Assembly: GCF_000709085.1 (NCBI RefSeq)
Contig: NZ_JFBD01000056.1
Coordinates: 1-64,000 of the forward strand
Origin: Virgibacillus alimentarius
GTDB lineage: Bacteria; Bacillota; Bacilli; Bacillales; Amphibacillaceae
Direction of reading: 5' to 3'
Length of the DNA stretch: 64,000 bases
Shown one piece after another: positions 34,162 through 45,269 of this stretch. Below the pieces are notes generated by a model. That model had not been told where the DNA came from. It did not search any database and saw nothing but the letters and a program-made list of their open reading frames with translations. The translations under genes were made by a program, and so were the position numbers. Each line of letters starts with the position of its first letter. Positions within the stretch are counted from its first letter, which is position 1.

Positions 34162-34335
34162 ATGGTTGACAGAGAGAGTGTATGTAAAGCATGCGAAGGT
34201 ACAGGCATGTTAGCAGATGATGAAGGGTGGCAATATATGTGCAGTGTTTGCCATGGTGAGGGGACGGTTCATAAAACTGCTTCTAGACAGGCGAAGCTAA
34301 TGTCTGTGGATAACAATAATCGGTTATTAGATTAA
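34162..34335 (+). CDS. Small DnaJ-type zinc-finger protein (YuiA-like)
   Basis: A 57-residue protein with two CxxCxGxG-type knuckles, VCKACEGTGMLADDE and MCSVCHGEGTVHK, the repeat that binds zinc in DnaJ. In a protein this small the likely relatives are YuiA-type proteins; anti-TRAP (RtpA) has a similar knuckle, but the rest of the sequence differs. ACAGGAGG lies 7-8 nt before the ATG. Monocistronic, between the YfhD gene and its own terminator. Function unknown. Confidence 0.75.
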   Translation: MVDRESVCKACEGTGMLADDEGWQYMCSVCHGEGTVHKTASRQAKLMSVDNNNRLLD

Positions 34336-34350
34336 ATTTATATAGACCAT

Positions 34351-34395
34351 AAAAAAGCGATTAACCTAAAAAGTGGAAAGATTAATCGCTTTTTT
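34351..34395 (+). terminator. Rho-independent terminator
   Basis: AAAAAAGCGATTAA and TTAATCGCTTTTTT form a perfect 14-bp stem with a 17-nt loop, ending in six T residues. It isolates the zinc-finger gene from the ilv operon promoter. Confidence 0.88.
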
Positions 34396-34455
34396 AGAAT
34401 GTAACAAAAATGTAACAATTTGGTTTAAAAAAGTAACTTTCTTGTCATGTAAATG

Positions 34456-34470
34456 ATGTAAGCGCAACCA
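34456..34470 (+). promoter_or_regulatory. cre site (CcpA box) of the ilv-leu operon
   Basis: ATGTAAGCGCAACCA matches the relaxed cre consensus WTGNAANCGNWNNCW at every fixed position. It is centred about 89 bp upstream of the predicted ilvE transcription start, the position from which CcpA activates the B. subtilis ilv-leu operon. The match is seen; activation is inferred by analogy. Confidence 0.7.
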
Positions 34471-34516
34471 TTGAAAGCACGCTTCTCGCAGTCATATGAA
34501 AAACTTCAAATAGATG

Positions 34517-34545
34517 TTGACCATTCACTTAAAAAGTTGTATTAT
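34517..34545 (+). promoter_or_regulatory. SigA promoter of ilvE and the ilv-leu operon
   Basis: TTGACC (34517-34522) and TATTAT (34540-34545) are separated by 17 bp, giving a predicted start near 34552, about 118 nt before the ilvE start codon. It is flanked by a cre site upstream and a CodY-like box downstream. Confidence 0.7.
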
Positions 34546-34557
34546 TTATTTCAATAT

Positions 34558-34572
34558 CATTTTCAGAAACTT
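34558..34572 (+). promoter_or_regulatory. CodY-like box
   Basis: CATTTTCAGAAACTT matches the CodY consensus AATTTTCWGAAAATT at 13 of 15 positions. It starts just behind the predicted transcription start, where bound CodY (active with branched-chain amino acids and GTP) would repress. Confidence 0.6.
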
Positions 34573-34669
34573 CCCATGAGGCATATAATTTTAAAAAATA
34601 AGGGAAGTTAAAAATTTTTATATAAAAATGTCAAAAAATTAAAAATAGAGAAGAAAGGAGTGCTTACGT

Positions 34670-35578
34670 ATGAACAGTCAATGGATATATGTAAATGGCC
34701 AATTTGTAAATAAAAATGAAGCTGTTATATCTGTATACGATCATGGATTTTTATATGGCGATGGCGTTTTTGAAGGTATTCGCGTTTATAGTGGCAATGT
34801 CTTTCAATTAAAAGAGCATTTAGACAGACTATATGCTTCTGCACATTCGATCAGATTAACAATTCCTTATAGCAAGGAGGAACTCACTCAAATTATTGTA
34901 AATACAGTTCGCAAAAATGAACTATCCAGTGCCTATATTAGAGTTGTTATATCCAGAGGCGAAGGAGACTTAGGGTTAGATCCTAGGAACTGTTCGAATC
35001 CCAGTGTCATTGTCATTGCGGAAGCACTCTCTATTTACTCGCAAGACTTATATGAGAATGGACTAAAACTGGTTTCAGTAGCAACCAGAAGAAATCGGCC
35101 AGATGTACTAAGTCCACAAATTAAATCATTAAATTATTTAAATAATATATTAGTAAAATTAGAATCTACACAATCTGGAGCAGATGAAGCTTTAATGCTT
35201 AATGACCAAGGTTATGTAACAGAAGGGTCAGCAGATAATATTTTTATCGTTAAAAATGGTGTAATTATAACCCCGCCTGTATATTTGGGGGCTTTAGAAG
35301 GAATTACACGTAATGTCATTATAGATGTAGCTAGAAACTTAAATTATCAAATAGAAGAACGCCCATTTACAACGCATGATGTATATATTGCCGATGAAGT
35401 ATTCTTAACTGGAACAGCAGCAGAAGTTATTCCAGTGATAGAGGTCGATGGTAGGCCAATTCAAAATGGTAAACCAGGAGAAATAACAAAACACTTACTT
35501 CATACATTTCGGGATTTAGTTACAACGGCTGGCATACAATGTTATCCGAAGCAAGGAAATGAATTAGACGCTGGTTAG
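34670..35578 (+). CDS. ilvE: Branched-chain amino-acid aminotransferase
   Basis: A 302-residue fold-type IV PLP transaminase that makes the last step to Ile, Val and Leu (and the first in their breakdown). Seen: SVYDHGFLYGDGVFEGIRVY near residue 20, the PLP lysine in SPQIKSLNYLNNILVKLES, the GYVTEGSADNIFIVKNG phosphate-binding part, and LTGTAAEVIPV near the C-terminus. D-amino-acid transaminases share the fold, but the operon decides for IlvE. AGAAAGGAG precedes the ATG. It is the first gene after the cre/CodY-controlled promoter and lies upstream of the T-box, so it escapes tRNA control. Confidence 0.92.
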   Translation: MNSQWIYVNGQFVNKNEAVISVYDHGFLYGDGVFEGIRVYSGNVFQLKEHLDRLYASAHSIRLTIPYSKEELTQIIVNTVRKNELSSAYIRVVISRGEGDLGLDPRNCSNPSVIVIAEALSIYSQDLYENGLKLVSVATRRNRPDVLSPQIKSLNYLNNILVKLESTQSGADEALMLNDQGYVTEGSADNIFIVKNGVIITPPVYLGALEGITRNVIIDVARNLNYQIEERPFTTHDVYIADEVFLTGTAAEVIPVIEVDGRPIQNGKPGEITKHLLHTFRDLVTTAGIQCYPKQGNELDAG

Positions 35579-35585
35579 TATAGAT

Positions 35586-35906
35586 AAAATAAAAAAGTTG
35601 AACTCGATGACGGGAATAAAAGAACATGGGTAATGTATTCACAGAGATCTAGGGTTGCTGAAAGCCTAGAAATACATATTGTTCCGACATCATCCCCGAG
35701 TGCTAGGTTGAACGGTTTTCTATTAGGCTTAGCCAGGTATATCATTATGTACCTGTTATCAAAAAAAGGCTAAATTTTTATTAGCTTAATGAGGTAGTAT
35801 TTGCGAGAATACTATGAACCTGGGTGGTACCGTGAAAAGCAGACTCTTTTCTCCCCAAAAAATCTGAAATAGAATCAGAATTTTAGGGAGAGAAGGGTCT
35901 TTTTTC
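35586..35906 (+). promoter_or_regulatory. T-box riboswitch before ilvB, specifier read as ATC (Ile)
   Basis: The T-box core TGAACCTGGGTGGTACCGTG is at about 35814-35833. Stem I closes through ACTCG (35602-35606) and CGAGT (35697-35701); in the usual frame (NNN-ATCC before that helix) the specifier at 35689-35691 is ATC, an isoleucine codon. The bulge TGGT fits a tRNA with discriminator A, as tRNA-Ile has. A terminator follows: GACTCTTTTCTCCC (35841-35854) with 35885-35898, then six T residues. Uncharged tRNA-Ile would stabilise the antiterminator and allow transcription of ilvB onward. B. subtilis uses a Leu (CTC) specifier here. Confidence 0.92.
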
Positions 35907-36047
35907 TTGAATTTGTAAATCATTCCAATTTAAAAATGCTATAGATGTATGATGGATGGAATGGCGAATAGGTTTAGGTAACAGTAGATATTAGAAAATT
36001 TGAAAATATATTAACCATGACTTTATTACTTAGGGAGGTAAATAAAA

Positions 36048-37762
36048 GTGAAAGTAGAGAATCACGCGGCAGAAAGTGCAAATAAAACAATAACAGGTGC
36101 TGATTTATTAATTGAAACACTAGTTGAAGCCGGTGTAGACACGTTATTCGGATATCCGGGTGGTGCAGTATTACCAATTTATGATGCGATGTACCGAAGC
36201 GACGCTCCATTTAAGCATATACTTTCCAGACATGAGCAAGGGTCAGTTCATGCAGCAGAAGGTTATGCACGTGTTACTGGTAAAGCAGGAGTAGTATTAG
36301 CAACGTCTGGTCCTGGAGCGACAAACTTAATTACTGGTATTACGGATGCAATGATGGACTCTTTACCCTTGGTTGTATTCACTGGTCAAGTAGCAAATCA
36401 GGTGATCGGAACAGATGCCTTCCAGGAATCTGACATCATGGGAATTACTACCCCTATTACAAAATATAACTACCAAGTAAAAAAGTTATCTGATTTGCCG
36501 AGGATTGTAAAAGAAGCCTTCCATATTGCAACCACGGGACGGCCTGGGCCGGTTGTCGTTGATATACCAAAAAATATATCGCAAGAACTCTCTGCAGAAA
36601 AATTTGAAACAGAGTTCCATTTACCAGGATATCAACCTACAACAAAACCTAATCCACTGCAGATTGTAAAACTAGCTGAAGCATTAGGAAGGGCAAAAAA
36701 ACCATTAATTCTTGCAGGAGCAGGTGTATTGTTTTCGGAAGCTTCAGCAGAGTTGAAGGAATTTGTTGAGAAGTATGAACTTCCTATTACAAACACATTG
36801 CTTGGATTAGGGAGTTTCCCTGGGACGAATCCACTCTTTTTGGGAATGGCTGGAATGCATGGTACTTATGCGGCCAATATGGGGATTTATGAGAGCGACT
36901 TATTAATTAATATTGGTGCAAGATTTGACGACCGTTTAACAGGAAATTTAGAGCACTTTGCACCAAATGCACGGGTAGCTCATATCGATATTGACCCTGC
37001 AGAAATTGGAAAAAATATTTCTACAGATATTCCAGTTGTTGCAGATGCCAAAGAAGCTTTAAAGGAATTATTAAACAGTGAGATTGATATGCCTGAACAC
37101 CAGGCCTGGAAGGAAAAACTTCAACAAAATAAAAAAGAATATCCTTTATGGTACGAAAGTCCAAGTGATCTCCTATCTCCACAATGGCTATTAGAACAGG
37201 TATATCAGATATCTAATGGTGAAGCGATTGTCACCACAGATGTTGGGCAGCATCAAATGTGGGCAGCTCAATTTTACAATTTTGATAAACCAAATCGCTG
37301 GGTTACTTCTGGTGGCCTTGGGACAATGGGCTTTGGGTTTCCGGCGGCAATCGGAGCACAACTTGGTGCACCGGATGATTTGGTAGTTTCTGTCGTAGGC
37401 GATGGCGGGTTCCAGATGACTGCACATGAGCTCTCTATTATTTACGAAAGGAATTTGCCTGTTAAGGTAGTCATTGTTAATAACAATGCACTTGGAATGG
37501 TAAGGCAATGGCAGGAGAGTTTTTATGATAAACGTTATTCCGAGTCCGTATTTTCAACTAACCCAGACTTTATAAAGCTTGCAGAAAGTTATGGGGTTCG
37601 CGGAATTAAGATTGATCGTGAGGATGATGTAGTCAGTACTTTAAAAGATGCTTTTGCTTATAACGGTCCTGTTGTTATTGATTGCAGAGTTGCTCAAGAG
37701 ACATGTGTTTACCCGATGATTGCTCCTGGAAAAGGAATTCACGAAATGATAGGGGTGAAAAA

Positions 37763-37766
<4 letters not shown>
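36048..37766 (+). CDS. ilvB: Acetolactate synthase, large subunit
   Basis: The 572-residue catalytic subunit of acetohydroxyacid synthase, which joins two pyruvates, or pyruvate and 2-oxobutyrate, using ThDP, FAD and Mg. [14 protein letters not shown] and the ThDP-activating Glu in [19 protein letters not shown] are near the N-terminus; the ThDP/Mg motif [12 protein letters not shown]...[15 protein letters not shown] is at about residues 450-490. This separates it from catabolic AlsS. The start is GTG 36048 with AGGGAGG about 8 nt upstream. It is the first gene behind the T-box and overlaps ilvH by 4 bp. Confidence 0.96.
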
Positions 37767-39374
<1,608 letters not shown>

Positions 39375-39396
39375 AAACAAAAAGGTGTGAAAACAT

Positions 39397-40938
39397 ATGT
39401 CTCACATTAAAATTTTTGATACAACGCTGAGAGATGGAGAGCAATCTCCAGGGGTGAATCTCAATCAATTGGAAAAGATGGAAATTGCTAAACAGCTTGA
39501 GCGCTTGGGAATAGATCGCATGGAGGCAGGGTTTCCTGCTTCCTCCCAAGGTGATTTTAACGCAGTGAAAACCATAGCAGAAACGATTAAAGAAACTTCT
39601 GTTACAGGTTTAGCCAGAACAGTTAAATCAGATATAGACACCGCTTGGGAAGCACTAAAAAGTGCAGCTGAACCAAGATTGCACTTATTTCTTGCGACAT
39701 CACCTATTCATATGACATATAAATTGAAAAAATCTCCAGAGCAAGTAATTGAAACTGCGGTTAACATGGTTTCTTATGCCAAGCAAAAATTCCCGCAAGT
39801 TCAATGGTCTGCAGAAGATGCATCACGTTCAGATTGGAAATTTTTAGCTCAAATAATTGAAAAAGTGATTGATGCTGGGGCTACAGTGATCAACCTGCCT
39901 GATACAGTTGGGTATACAACACCAACAGAATATGGGAACATGTTTCGCTTTATGAAAGAAAATGTGCCAAATATCGACAAAGTTAGTCTTTCTTGTCATT
40001 GCCATAATGATCTGGGAATGGCAGTTGCCAATTCGATTGCAGCAGTTGAGAACGGTGCAACGCAGGTTGAAGGGACGATTAACGGTATCGGTGAACGTGC
40101 TGGTAATGTTGCTTTAGAGGAAGTAGCTGTAGCATTAAACATTCGTTCTGATCAGTATCCTTATACAATTGCTTTAAAATTAAATGAAATAAAACGCACA
40201 AGTGACCTAGTATCTAAATTGACTGGAATGTATGTTCAAGCAAACAAAGCAATAACAGGTCGCAATGCATTTGCACATGAATCAGGAATTCACCAGGATG
40301 GTGTATTAAAAAATGCAGAAACCTATGAAATAATTACACCAGAAATGGTTGGCGTAAATTCGAATACATTATTTTTAGGGAAACACTCTGGCCGTCATGC
40401 ATTCAGAGATAAAGTCGTTGAACTTGGTTATGAACTATCTAGTGAAAAACTGCAAGAAGCGTTTGAAGCTTTCAAGCGTTTAACAGATAGAAAGAAAGAA
40501 GTAACCGATGATGATTTATTTACGATTTTAATGGATGTTCAAACGGACACGTCGGCAATGAATAAATATGAATTGGAAATGTTCCAAGTGCAGTATGGCA
40601 CAACTAATATTCCAACAGCAACGGTAGTATTAACGACCCCCGATAATGAACGTGTAGAAACGGCTTGTACTGGGCAGGGAAGTGTTGAGGCATTATATGA
40701 AACGTTAGATACTCTCATTAAAGAGGAAATCCAGCTTGTGGATTACCAACTTAACTCTGTGGGACGTGGTAAGGATGCACTTGCAGAATCTCACGTTCAA
40801 CTTATTGTAAATAGCGAGCCTGTTAACGGAAGGGGAACTGCTCAAGACGTTGTAGAGGCCTCAGCTAATGCATTTTTAAACGCAGTAAACCGGTATGTTA
40901 TTCAGGAACAAACAAAACTGAAACAACAAGTTAAATAA
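39397..40938 (+). CDS. leuA: 2-Isopropylmalate synthase
   Basis: A 513-residue enzyme that condenses acetyl-CoA with 2-oxoisovalerate, the committed step to leucine. The TIM-barrel starts with [25 protein letters not shown]; the metal ligands include the HxH in [26 protein letters not shown] lies in the linker. The C-terminal LeuA regulatory domain (residues about 390-510, with [17 protein letters not shown]) gives feedback inhibition by leucine. AAAGGTG precedes the ATG. Fourth gene after the T-box. Confidence 0.96.
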   Translation: MSHIKIFDTTLRDGEQSPGVNLNQLEKMEIAKQLERLGIDRMEAGFPASSQGDFNAVKTIAETIKETSVTGLARTVKSDIDTAWEALKSAAEPRLHLFLATSPIHMTYKLKKSPEQVIETAVNMVSYAKQKFPQVQWSAEDASRSDWKFLAQIIEKVIDAGATVINLPDTVGYTTPTEYGNMFRFMKENVPNIDKVSLSCHCHNDLGMAVANSIAAVENGATQVEGTINGIGERAGNVALEEVAVALNIRSDQYPYTIALKLNEIKRTSDLVSKLTGMYVQANKAITGRNAFAHESGIHQDGVLKNAETYEIITPEMVGVNSNTLFLGKHSGRHAFRDKVVELGYELSSEKLQEAFEAFKRLTDRKKEVTDDDLFTILMDVQTDTSAMNKYELEMFQVQYGTTNIPTATVVLTTPDNERVETACTGQGSVEALYETLDTLIKEEIQLVDYQLNSVGRGKDALAESHVQLIVNSEPVNGRGTAQDVVEASANAFLNAVNRYVIQEQTKLKQQVK

Positions 40939-40958
40939 AAATGAAGGTGGTGAGTGAA

Positions 40959-42065
40959 ATGAATAAACAAATTATTCTACTTCCAGGAGATGGGATTGGC
41001 AAAGAAATTATGGAAGCTGCAAAAGCTATTTTGAATACGATAGCCAGTGAATATGGCCATCGCTTTACTTTTCATCAGCATGCAATTGGCGGAGATGCAT
41101 ATGAACAATGCGGAACACCATTGCCGGAAGATACAGTGAAAGCATGTCAAAGTGCAGATGCTATTTTATTAGGTGCGGTAGGAGACAAAAAATATGACTC
41201 CCTTCCACCACATCTTAGACCAGAAAAAGGGTTGCTGGGGATTCGAAAGGCTCTCGAATTGTATGCAAATTTACGTCCTATTAAAGGATTTACCCCTTTA
41301 ATGCATGCTTCTCCATTAAAAGAATCAGTAATTAACGGAAGTGATATCCTAATTGTTCGAGAATTAACAGGTGGACTGTATTTCGGAAAACCAAGAGAGC
41401 GGCGTGAGAATGGTCTGGCGGCAATTGATACACTGTATTATCACCGAAGCGAGATTGAACGAATTGTAGAGCGCGGATTTCAAAGCGCGCAATTAAGAAA
41501 TAAATATCTAACATCTGTCGATAAAGCTAATGTATTAGAATCAAGTCGGATGTGGCGTGAAATTGTGAACGAAAAGAGCAAAGAATTCCCAGAGGTTACT
41601 GTAGACCACTTACTGGTCGATGCGGCAGCTATGAAGCTAGTTACAAATCCTAATAGTTTTGATGTTATTGTAACGGAGAACCTGTTTGGTGATATTTTAA
41701 GTGATGAGGCGTCTGTTTTAACAGGGTCACTAGGAATGCTTCCATCTGCAAGCTTACGTTCTGATGGAGTAGGTCTATATGAGCCCGTACATGGATCCGC
41801 ACCAGATATTGCCGGAAAGGGAATCGCTAATCCGCTAGCTATGATTTTATCCGCTGCTATGATGTTAAGGCATTCCTTCCAAATGATAGAAGAGGCGGAT
41901 GCCATTGAACTGGCAGTTAATGCAGCACTTGATCAAGGTTATTACACACCGGATTTAGATATTCCAAATGGGAAACAAATCGGTACCAAGGAAATGACAG
42001 AAGTGGTTATAGAAAATCTAACAAATAAAAGTGTATCGAACAGCATTCTTAGTACGTATGCATAA
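40959..42065 (+). CDS. leuB: 3-Isopropylmalate dehydrogenase
   Basis: A 368-residue NAD- and Mg-dependent oxidative decarboxylase of the isocitrate/isopropylmalate dehydrogenase family. Seen: [16 protein letters not shown] at the N-terminus, the substrate loop [41 protein letters not shown], and the metal/cofactor part [29 protein letters not shown] followed by [23 protein letters not shown] 40959 is used, with AAGGTGG at suitable spacing, rather than the ATG at 40941. The gene ends 19 bp before leuC. Confidence 0.95.
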   Translation: MNKQIILLPGDGIGKEIMEAAKAILNTIASEYGHRFTFHQHAIGGDAYEQCGTPLPEDTVKACQSADAILLGAVGDKKYDSLPPHLRPEKGLLGIRKALELYANLRPIKGFTPLMHASPLKESVINGSDILIVRELTGGLYFGKPRERRENGLAAIDTLYYHRSEIERIVERGFQSAQLRNKYLTSVDKANVLESSRMWREIVNEKSKEFPEVTVDHLLVDAAAMKLVTNPNSFDVIVTENLFGDILSDEASVLTGSLGMLPSASLRSDGVGLYEPVHGSAPDIAGKGIANPLAMILSAAMMLRHSFQMIEEADAIELAVNAALDQGYYTPDLDIPNGKQIGTKEMTEVVIENLTNKSVSNSILSTYA

Positions 42066-42084
42066 TAAAGGGAGGTGTCACCAA

Positions 42085-43490
42085 TTGAACAAACCAAAAA
42101 CAATTATTCAGAAGATTTGGGATAAACATATCGTGCATCATGAAGAAGGAAAGCCAGATTTACTATATATTGACCTTCACCTTGTTCATGAAGTGACCTC
42201 TCCTCAAGCGTTTGAGGGGTTACGCATGAATAATCGCAAGGTTAGACGTCCCGATTTAACATACGCAACAATGGACCATAATGTTCCGACTAAAAATCGT
42301 GAAGTAATAAAAGATCCAATATCTCAAAAACAAATGGAAACACTGCAAAAGAATTGCGAAGAATATGGAATCACATTGGCAGATATGTATCATCCTGATC
42401 AAGGCATTGTCCATGTGATAGGCCCTCAACTTGGCCTAACACAGCCTGGCAAGACAATCGTTTGTGGAGATAGCCATACATCCACACATGGCGCATTTGG
42501 TGCATTAGCATTTGGTATCGGCACAAGTGAAGTAGAACATGTACTTGCATCACAAACATTGTGGCAAGAACGCCCGAAAACATTAAATGTTCAGGTAGAT
42601 GGTGAACTTGGATCAGGAGTAACAGCGAAGGATTTGATACTTGCTATCATTGCTAAATTTGGAGTACGCTTTGGCACAGGTTATGTTATCGAATATACTG
42701 GCAAAGCGATTCGAAATTTATCGATGGAAGAGCGCATGACAATTTGTAATATGTCCATTGAAGCTGGCGCCAGAGCAGGTTTAATAAGTCCGGATGAGAC
42801 GACGGTTGATTACTTAATTGGTAAGCGATATGTACCAATTGGCGAGGAGTTTGAAACATTAGCCGAAGAATGGAGAGCACTGGCTACGGATGAAGGTGCT
42901 GTCTATGATAAAACCGTAACAATTCAGGCGGAAGAGGTTGAACCACAAGTAACATGGGGAACGAATCCGGGAATGTGTGTACCAGTAAGTGGGATGACTC
43001 CAGATTTAAGTAAGGTCGATCAGAAGGAAGATGTGGAAAGGGCGCTTGCCTATATGGGGTTAAATGAAAAACAGCCTATTACATCAATAGAAATTGATCA
43101 TGTATTTATTGGTTCATGTACAAATTCTAGGCTTAGCGATTTGCAAAAAGCTGCCTTTATTGTAAAAGGAAAAGAAGTAAATAAAAATGTTAGAGCAATC
43201 GTTGTACCTGGATCCTTTAGTGTGAAAATGCAAGCAGAAAAAGAAGGGATTGACACAATCTTTAAAGAAGCCGGATTTGAATGGCGTGATGCTGGATGCA
43301 GTATGTGCCTAGCTATGAACGATGATGTTGTCCCGCCAGAGGTAGGTGTGCTTCTACTTCAAATCGAAATTTTGAAGGAAGGCAAGGAAATGGAGCACGT
43401 ACACATTTGGTTAGTCCAGAGATGGCAGCTGCTGCAGCAATAGAAGGAAGATTTGTTGATGTACGCGAGTTTTCAAGCGTGCCAAACTAG
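42085..43490 (+). pseudogene. leuC: 3-Isopropylmalate dehydratase large subunit, frameshifted near the 3' end
   Basis: The aconitase-family large subunit, start TTG 42085 behind GGGAGGTG. The three [4Fe-4S] cysteines are present (IGSCTNSR and GCSMCLAMN), as are the histidines of [27 protein letters not shown]. At about 43337-43345 one base is missing: after DDVVPPE the frame runs to an early stop at 43443, while the +1 frame continues the expected C-terminus, [15 protein letters not shown] and [20 protein letters not shown], to a stop at 43490, just before the leuD ribosome site. The lost tail holds substrate-binding residues, so the product should be inactive unless this is a sequence error or recoding. 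Confidence 0.88.
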
Positions 43491-43503
43491 GAGGTCAGGA
43501 TAA

Positions 43504-44088
43504 ATGGAACCAATTCAAAAACATCAAGGTCTTGTTTATCCGATTAATCGGGCAAATATAGATACGGACCAAATCATACCAAAACAGTTTCTAAAGCGTA
43601 TCGAACGTAAAGGGTTTGGCCAGTTTTTATTTTATCATTGGCGCTTCGATGATCAAGGGAATAAAAAGTTTGATTTTTCCCTGAATCATTCAATATATAA
43701 CAATGCATCGATCTTACTGGCAGGGGAAAATTTCGGATGTGGATCCTCTCGCGAGCATGCCCCTTGGGCTCTGTTGGATTATGGCTTTAGAGTTATAATA
43801 GCTCCAAGTTTTGCAGATATATTTTATAACAACGCTTTAAAAAATGGTATTATTCCGATACAATTAAAGATGGCCCAGTTAGATCAATGGATGGACCAGG
43901 CGGAAAGAAAGAAGCTAACTTTAACTGTTGATCTAGTGAATCAATATATTATTGATGAAGATCAACAGAAAGTATATTTTGATATTCCTTCCTATCATAA
44001 AGAAAAACTTATTAATGGTTGGGATGAAATAGCATTAACACTACAGCATCAGGAAAAGATTGATGCCTACGAAAAAAATAACGTTTAA
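43504..44088 (+). CDS. leuD: 3-Isopropylmalate dehydratase small subunit
   Basis: A 194-residue swivelling-domain subunit that, with LeuC, isomerises 2- to 3-isopropylmalate. It opens with the family pattern GLVYPINRANIDTDQIIPKQFLKRIERKGFGQFLF and contains the substrate-binding NFGCGSSREHAPWALLDYGFRVIIAPSFADIFYNNALKNGI. AGGAGGTCAGG precedes the ATG, immediately behind the out-of-frame leuC stop, so the spacing is that of an intact operon. It appears complete. Confidence 0.95.
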   Translation: MEPIQKHQGLVYPINRANIDTDQIIPKQFLKRIERKGFGQFLFYHWRFDDQGNKKFDFSLNHSIYNNASILLAGENFGCGSSREHAPWALLDYGFRVIIAPSFADIFYNNALKNGIIPIQLKMAQLDQWMDQAERKKLTLTVDLVNQYIIDEDQQKVYFDIPSYHKEKLINGWDEIALTLQHQEKIDAYEKNNV

Positions 44089-44108
44089 GAAAATGGGAGT
44101 GTGAAATC

Positions 44109-45095
44109 ATTGGGGATTTCTTAACTGGTGAAAAAGTTTATACTGCGATGGGGAAATTAGCACCTATCGTTCACCGAACACCACTAATGACATCAGAAAC
44201 AACAAATAAAATCGTTGGAAAGAACATTTATTTTAAAATGGAAAACCAACAAAAAACAGGCGCATTTAAATTTAGGGGTGCAAGCTTTAAGCTTATGCAG
44301 CTATCGGGTGAACAGCTAAAGCGTGGCGTTATAACAGCTTCAGCTGGAAATCATGCACAAGGTGTCGCACATGCAGCCGCAAAACTAGGAGCAAAAGCAA
44401 CGATATTTATGGCTGAGCGCACCCCTCTTGCGAAAGTGAATGCAACAAGAGCGTATGGAGCAAATGTTGTTCTAACAGGAGATTCATTTCAAGAGGCATA
44501 TGAAGCTTCTTTAAAACATCAATTGCAAAGTGGTGCAGTTTATATTCATCCATTTGACGATTATGATGTAATGGCAGGACAAGGAACAATGGCTATGGAA
44601 ATGCTAAAACAAGAAGATCGCATTGATACGATTATTGTTCCAATCGGTGGAGGCGGATTAATTAGCGGGATTGCAGTTGCCGCTAAACATGTAAATCGCA
44701 ATATCAAAGTCATTGGCGTCCAAGCACGTGAGGCATCAGCAATGTATGAAAGTTATCATTCAGATCGCCTAAAGAAATTAAAAACGGTAAACACAATTGC
44801 TGAGGGAATTGCAGTAAAGCAGCCAGGTAAATATACACTGCCAATCATACGGGAATACGTCGATAATATTGTAACAGTAACAGATGAGGAAATAGCATCG
44901 GCCATTGTATATATGCTAGAACGTAATAAGGCACTGATGGAAGGTGCTGGAGCTGCAGCATTAGCAGCTTTATTCGCTTATAATGAACAAATTAAGTCAA
45001 GGCATTGTGGTATTATTGTAAGTGGTGGAAATATGGATATCGGTACGATGCCGATGATTCAACGACTTGCGGAAAAACAGCACTGTCCGGCATGA
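44109..45095 (+). CDS. ilvA: Threonine dehydratase, short form, probable ATT start
   Basis: A PLP enzyme deaminating threonine to 2-oxobutyrate, the entry to isoleucine. The PLP lysine is in QKTGAFKFRGA, the phosphate-binding loop is SAGNHAQGVA, and GGGGLISGIA follows. The family N-terminus (IGDFLTGEKVYTAMGKLAPIVHRTPL) begins upstream of the first ATG (44148), which lacks a ribosome site; GGGAGTG lies 7 nt before an in-frame ATT at 44109. With it the protein has 328 residues. It lacks the C-terminal regulatory domain of the 420-residue biosynthetic enzymes and resembles TdcB, so feedback inhibition by isoleucine is not expected. Confidence 0.88.
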   Translation: MGDFLTGEKVYTAMGKLAPIVHRTPLMTSETTNKIVGKNIYFKMENQQKTGAFKFRGASFKLMQLSGEQLKRGVITASAGNHAQGVAHAAAKLGAKATIFMAERTPLAKVNATRAYGANVVLTGDSFQEAYEASLKHQLQSGAVYIHPFDDYDVMAGQGTMAMEMLKQEDRIDTIIVPIGGGGLISGIAVAAKHVNRNIKVIGVQAREASAMYESYHSDRLKKLKTVNTIAEGIAVKQPGKYTLPIIREYVDNIVTVTDEEIASAIVYMLERNKALMEGAGAAALAALFAYNEQIKSRHCGIIVSGGNMDIGTMPMIQRLAEKQHCPA

Positions 45096-45116
45096 GAAGA
45101 TAGATAAATCATACAA

Positions 45117-45160
45117 AAAAGGAGCAATGAAGTATTGTTATATACTGATTGCTCCTTTTG
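45117..45160 (+). terminator. Terminator of the ilv-leu operon
   Basis: AAAAGGAGCAAT and ATTGCTCCTTTT form a 12-bp stem, extended inside by AGTAT/ATACT, ending in TTTTG. It closes the operon 22 bp after ilvA. Confidence 0.88.
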
Positions 45161-45269
45161 TTATATAGTTATAGGGAAAACAAAACGATGATCATTTCAT
45201 ATTCACGCACTCAAATAGAAAAGAAGTAATCAACGGAAACAATGTGTGTCCATGATTACTTCTTTCTAA

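Noticed and set aside
34162-34335. Anti-TRAP (RtpA)
   Set aside because: It shares CxxCxGxG knuckles, but spacing and the remaining sequence differ, and the trp operon here is T-box controlled.
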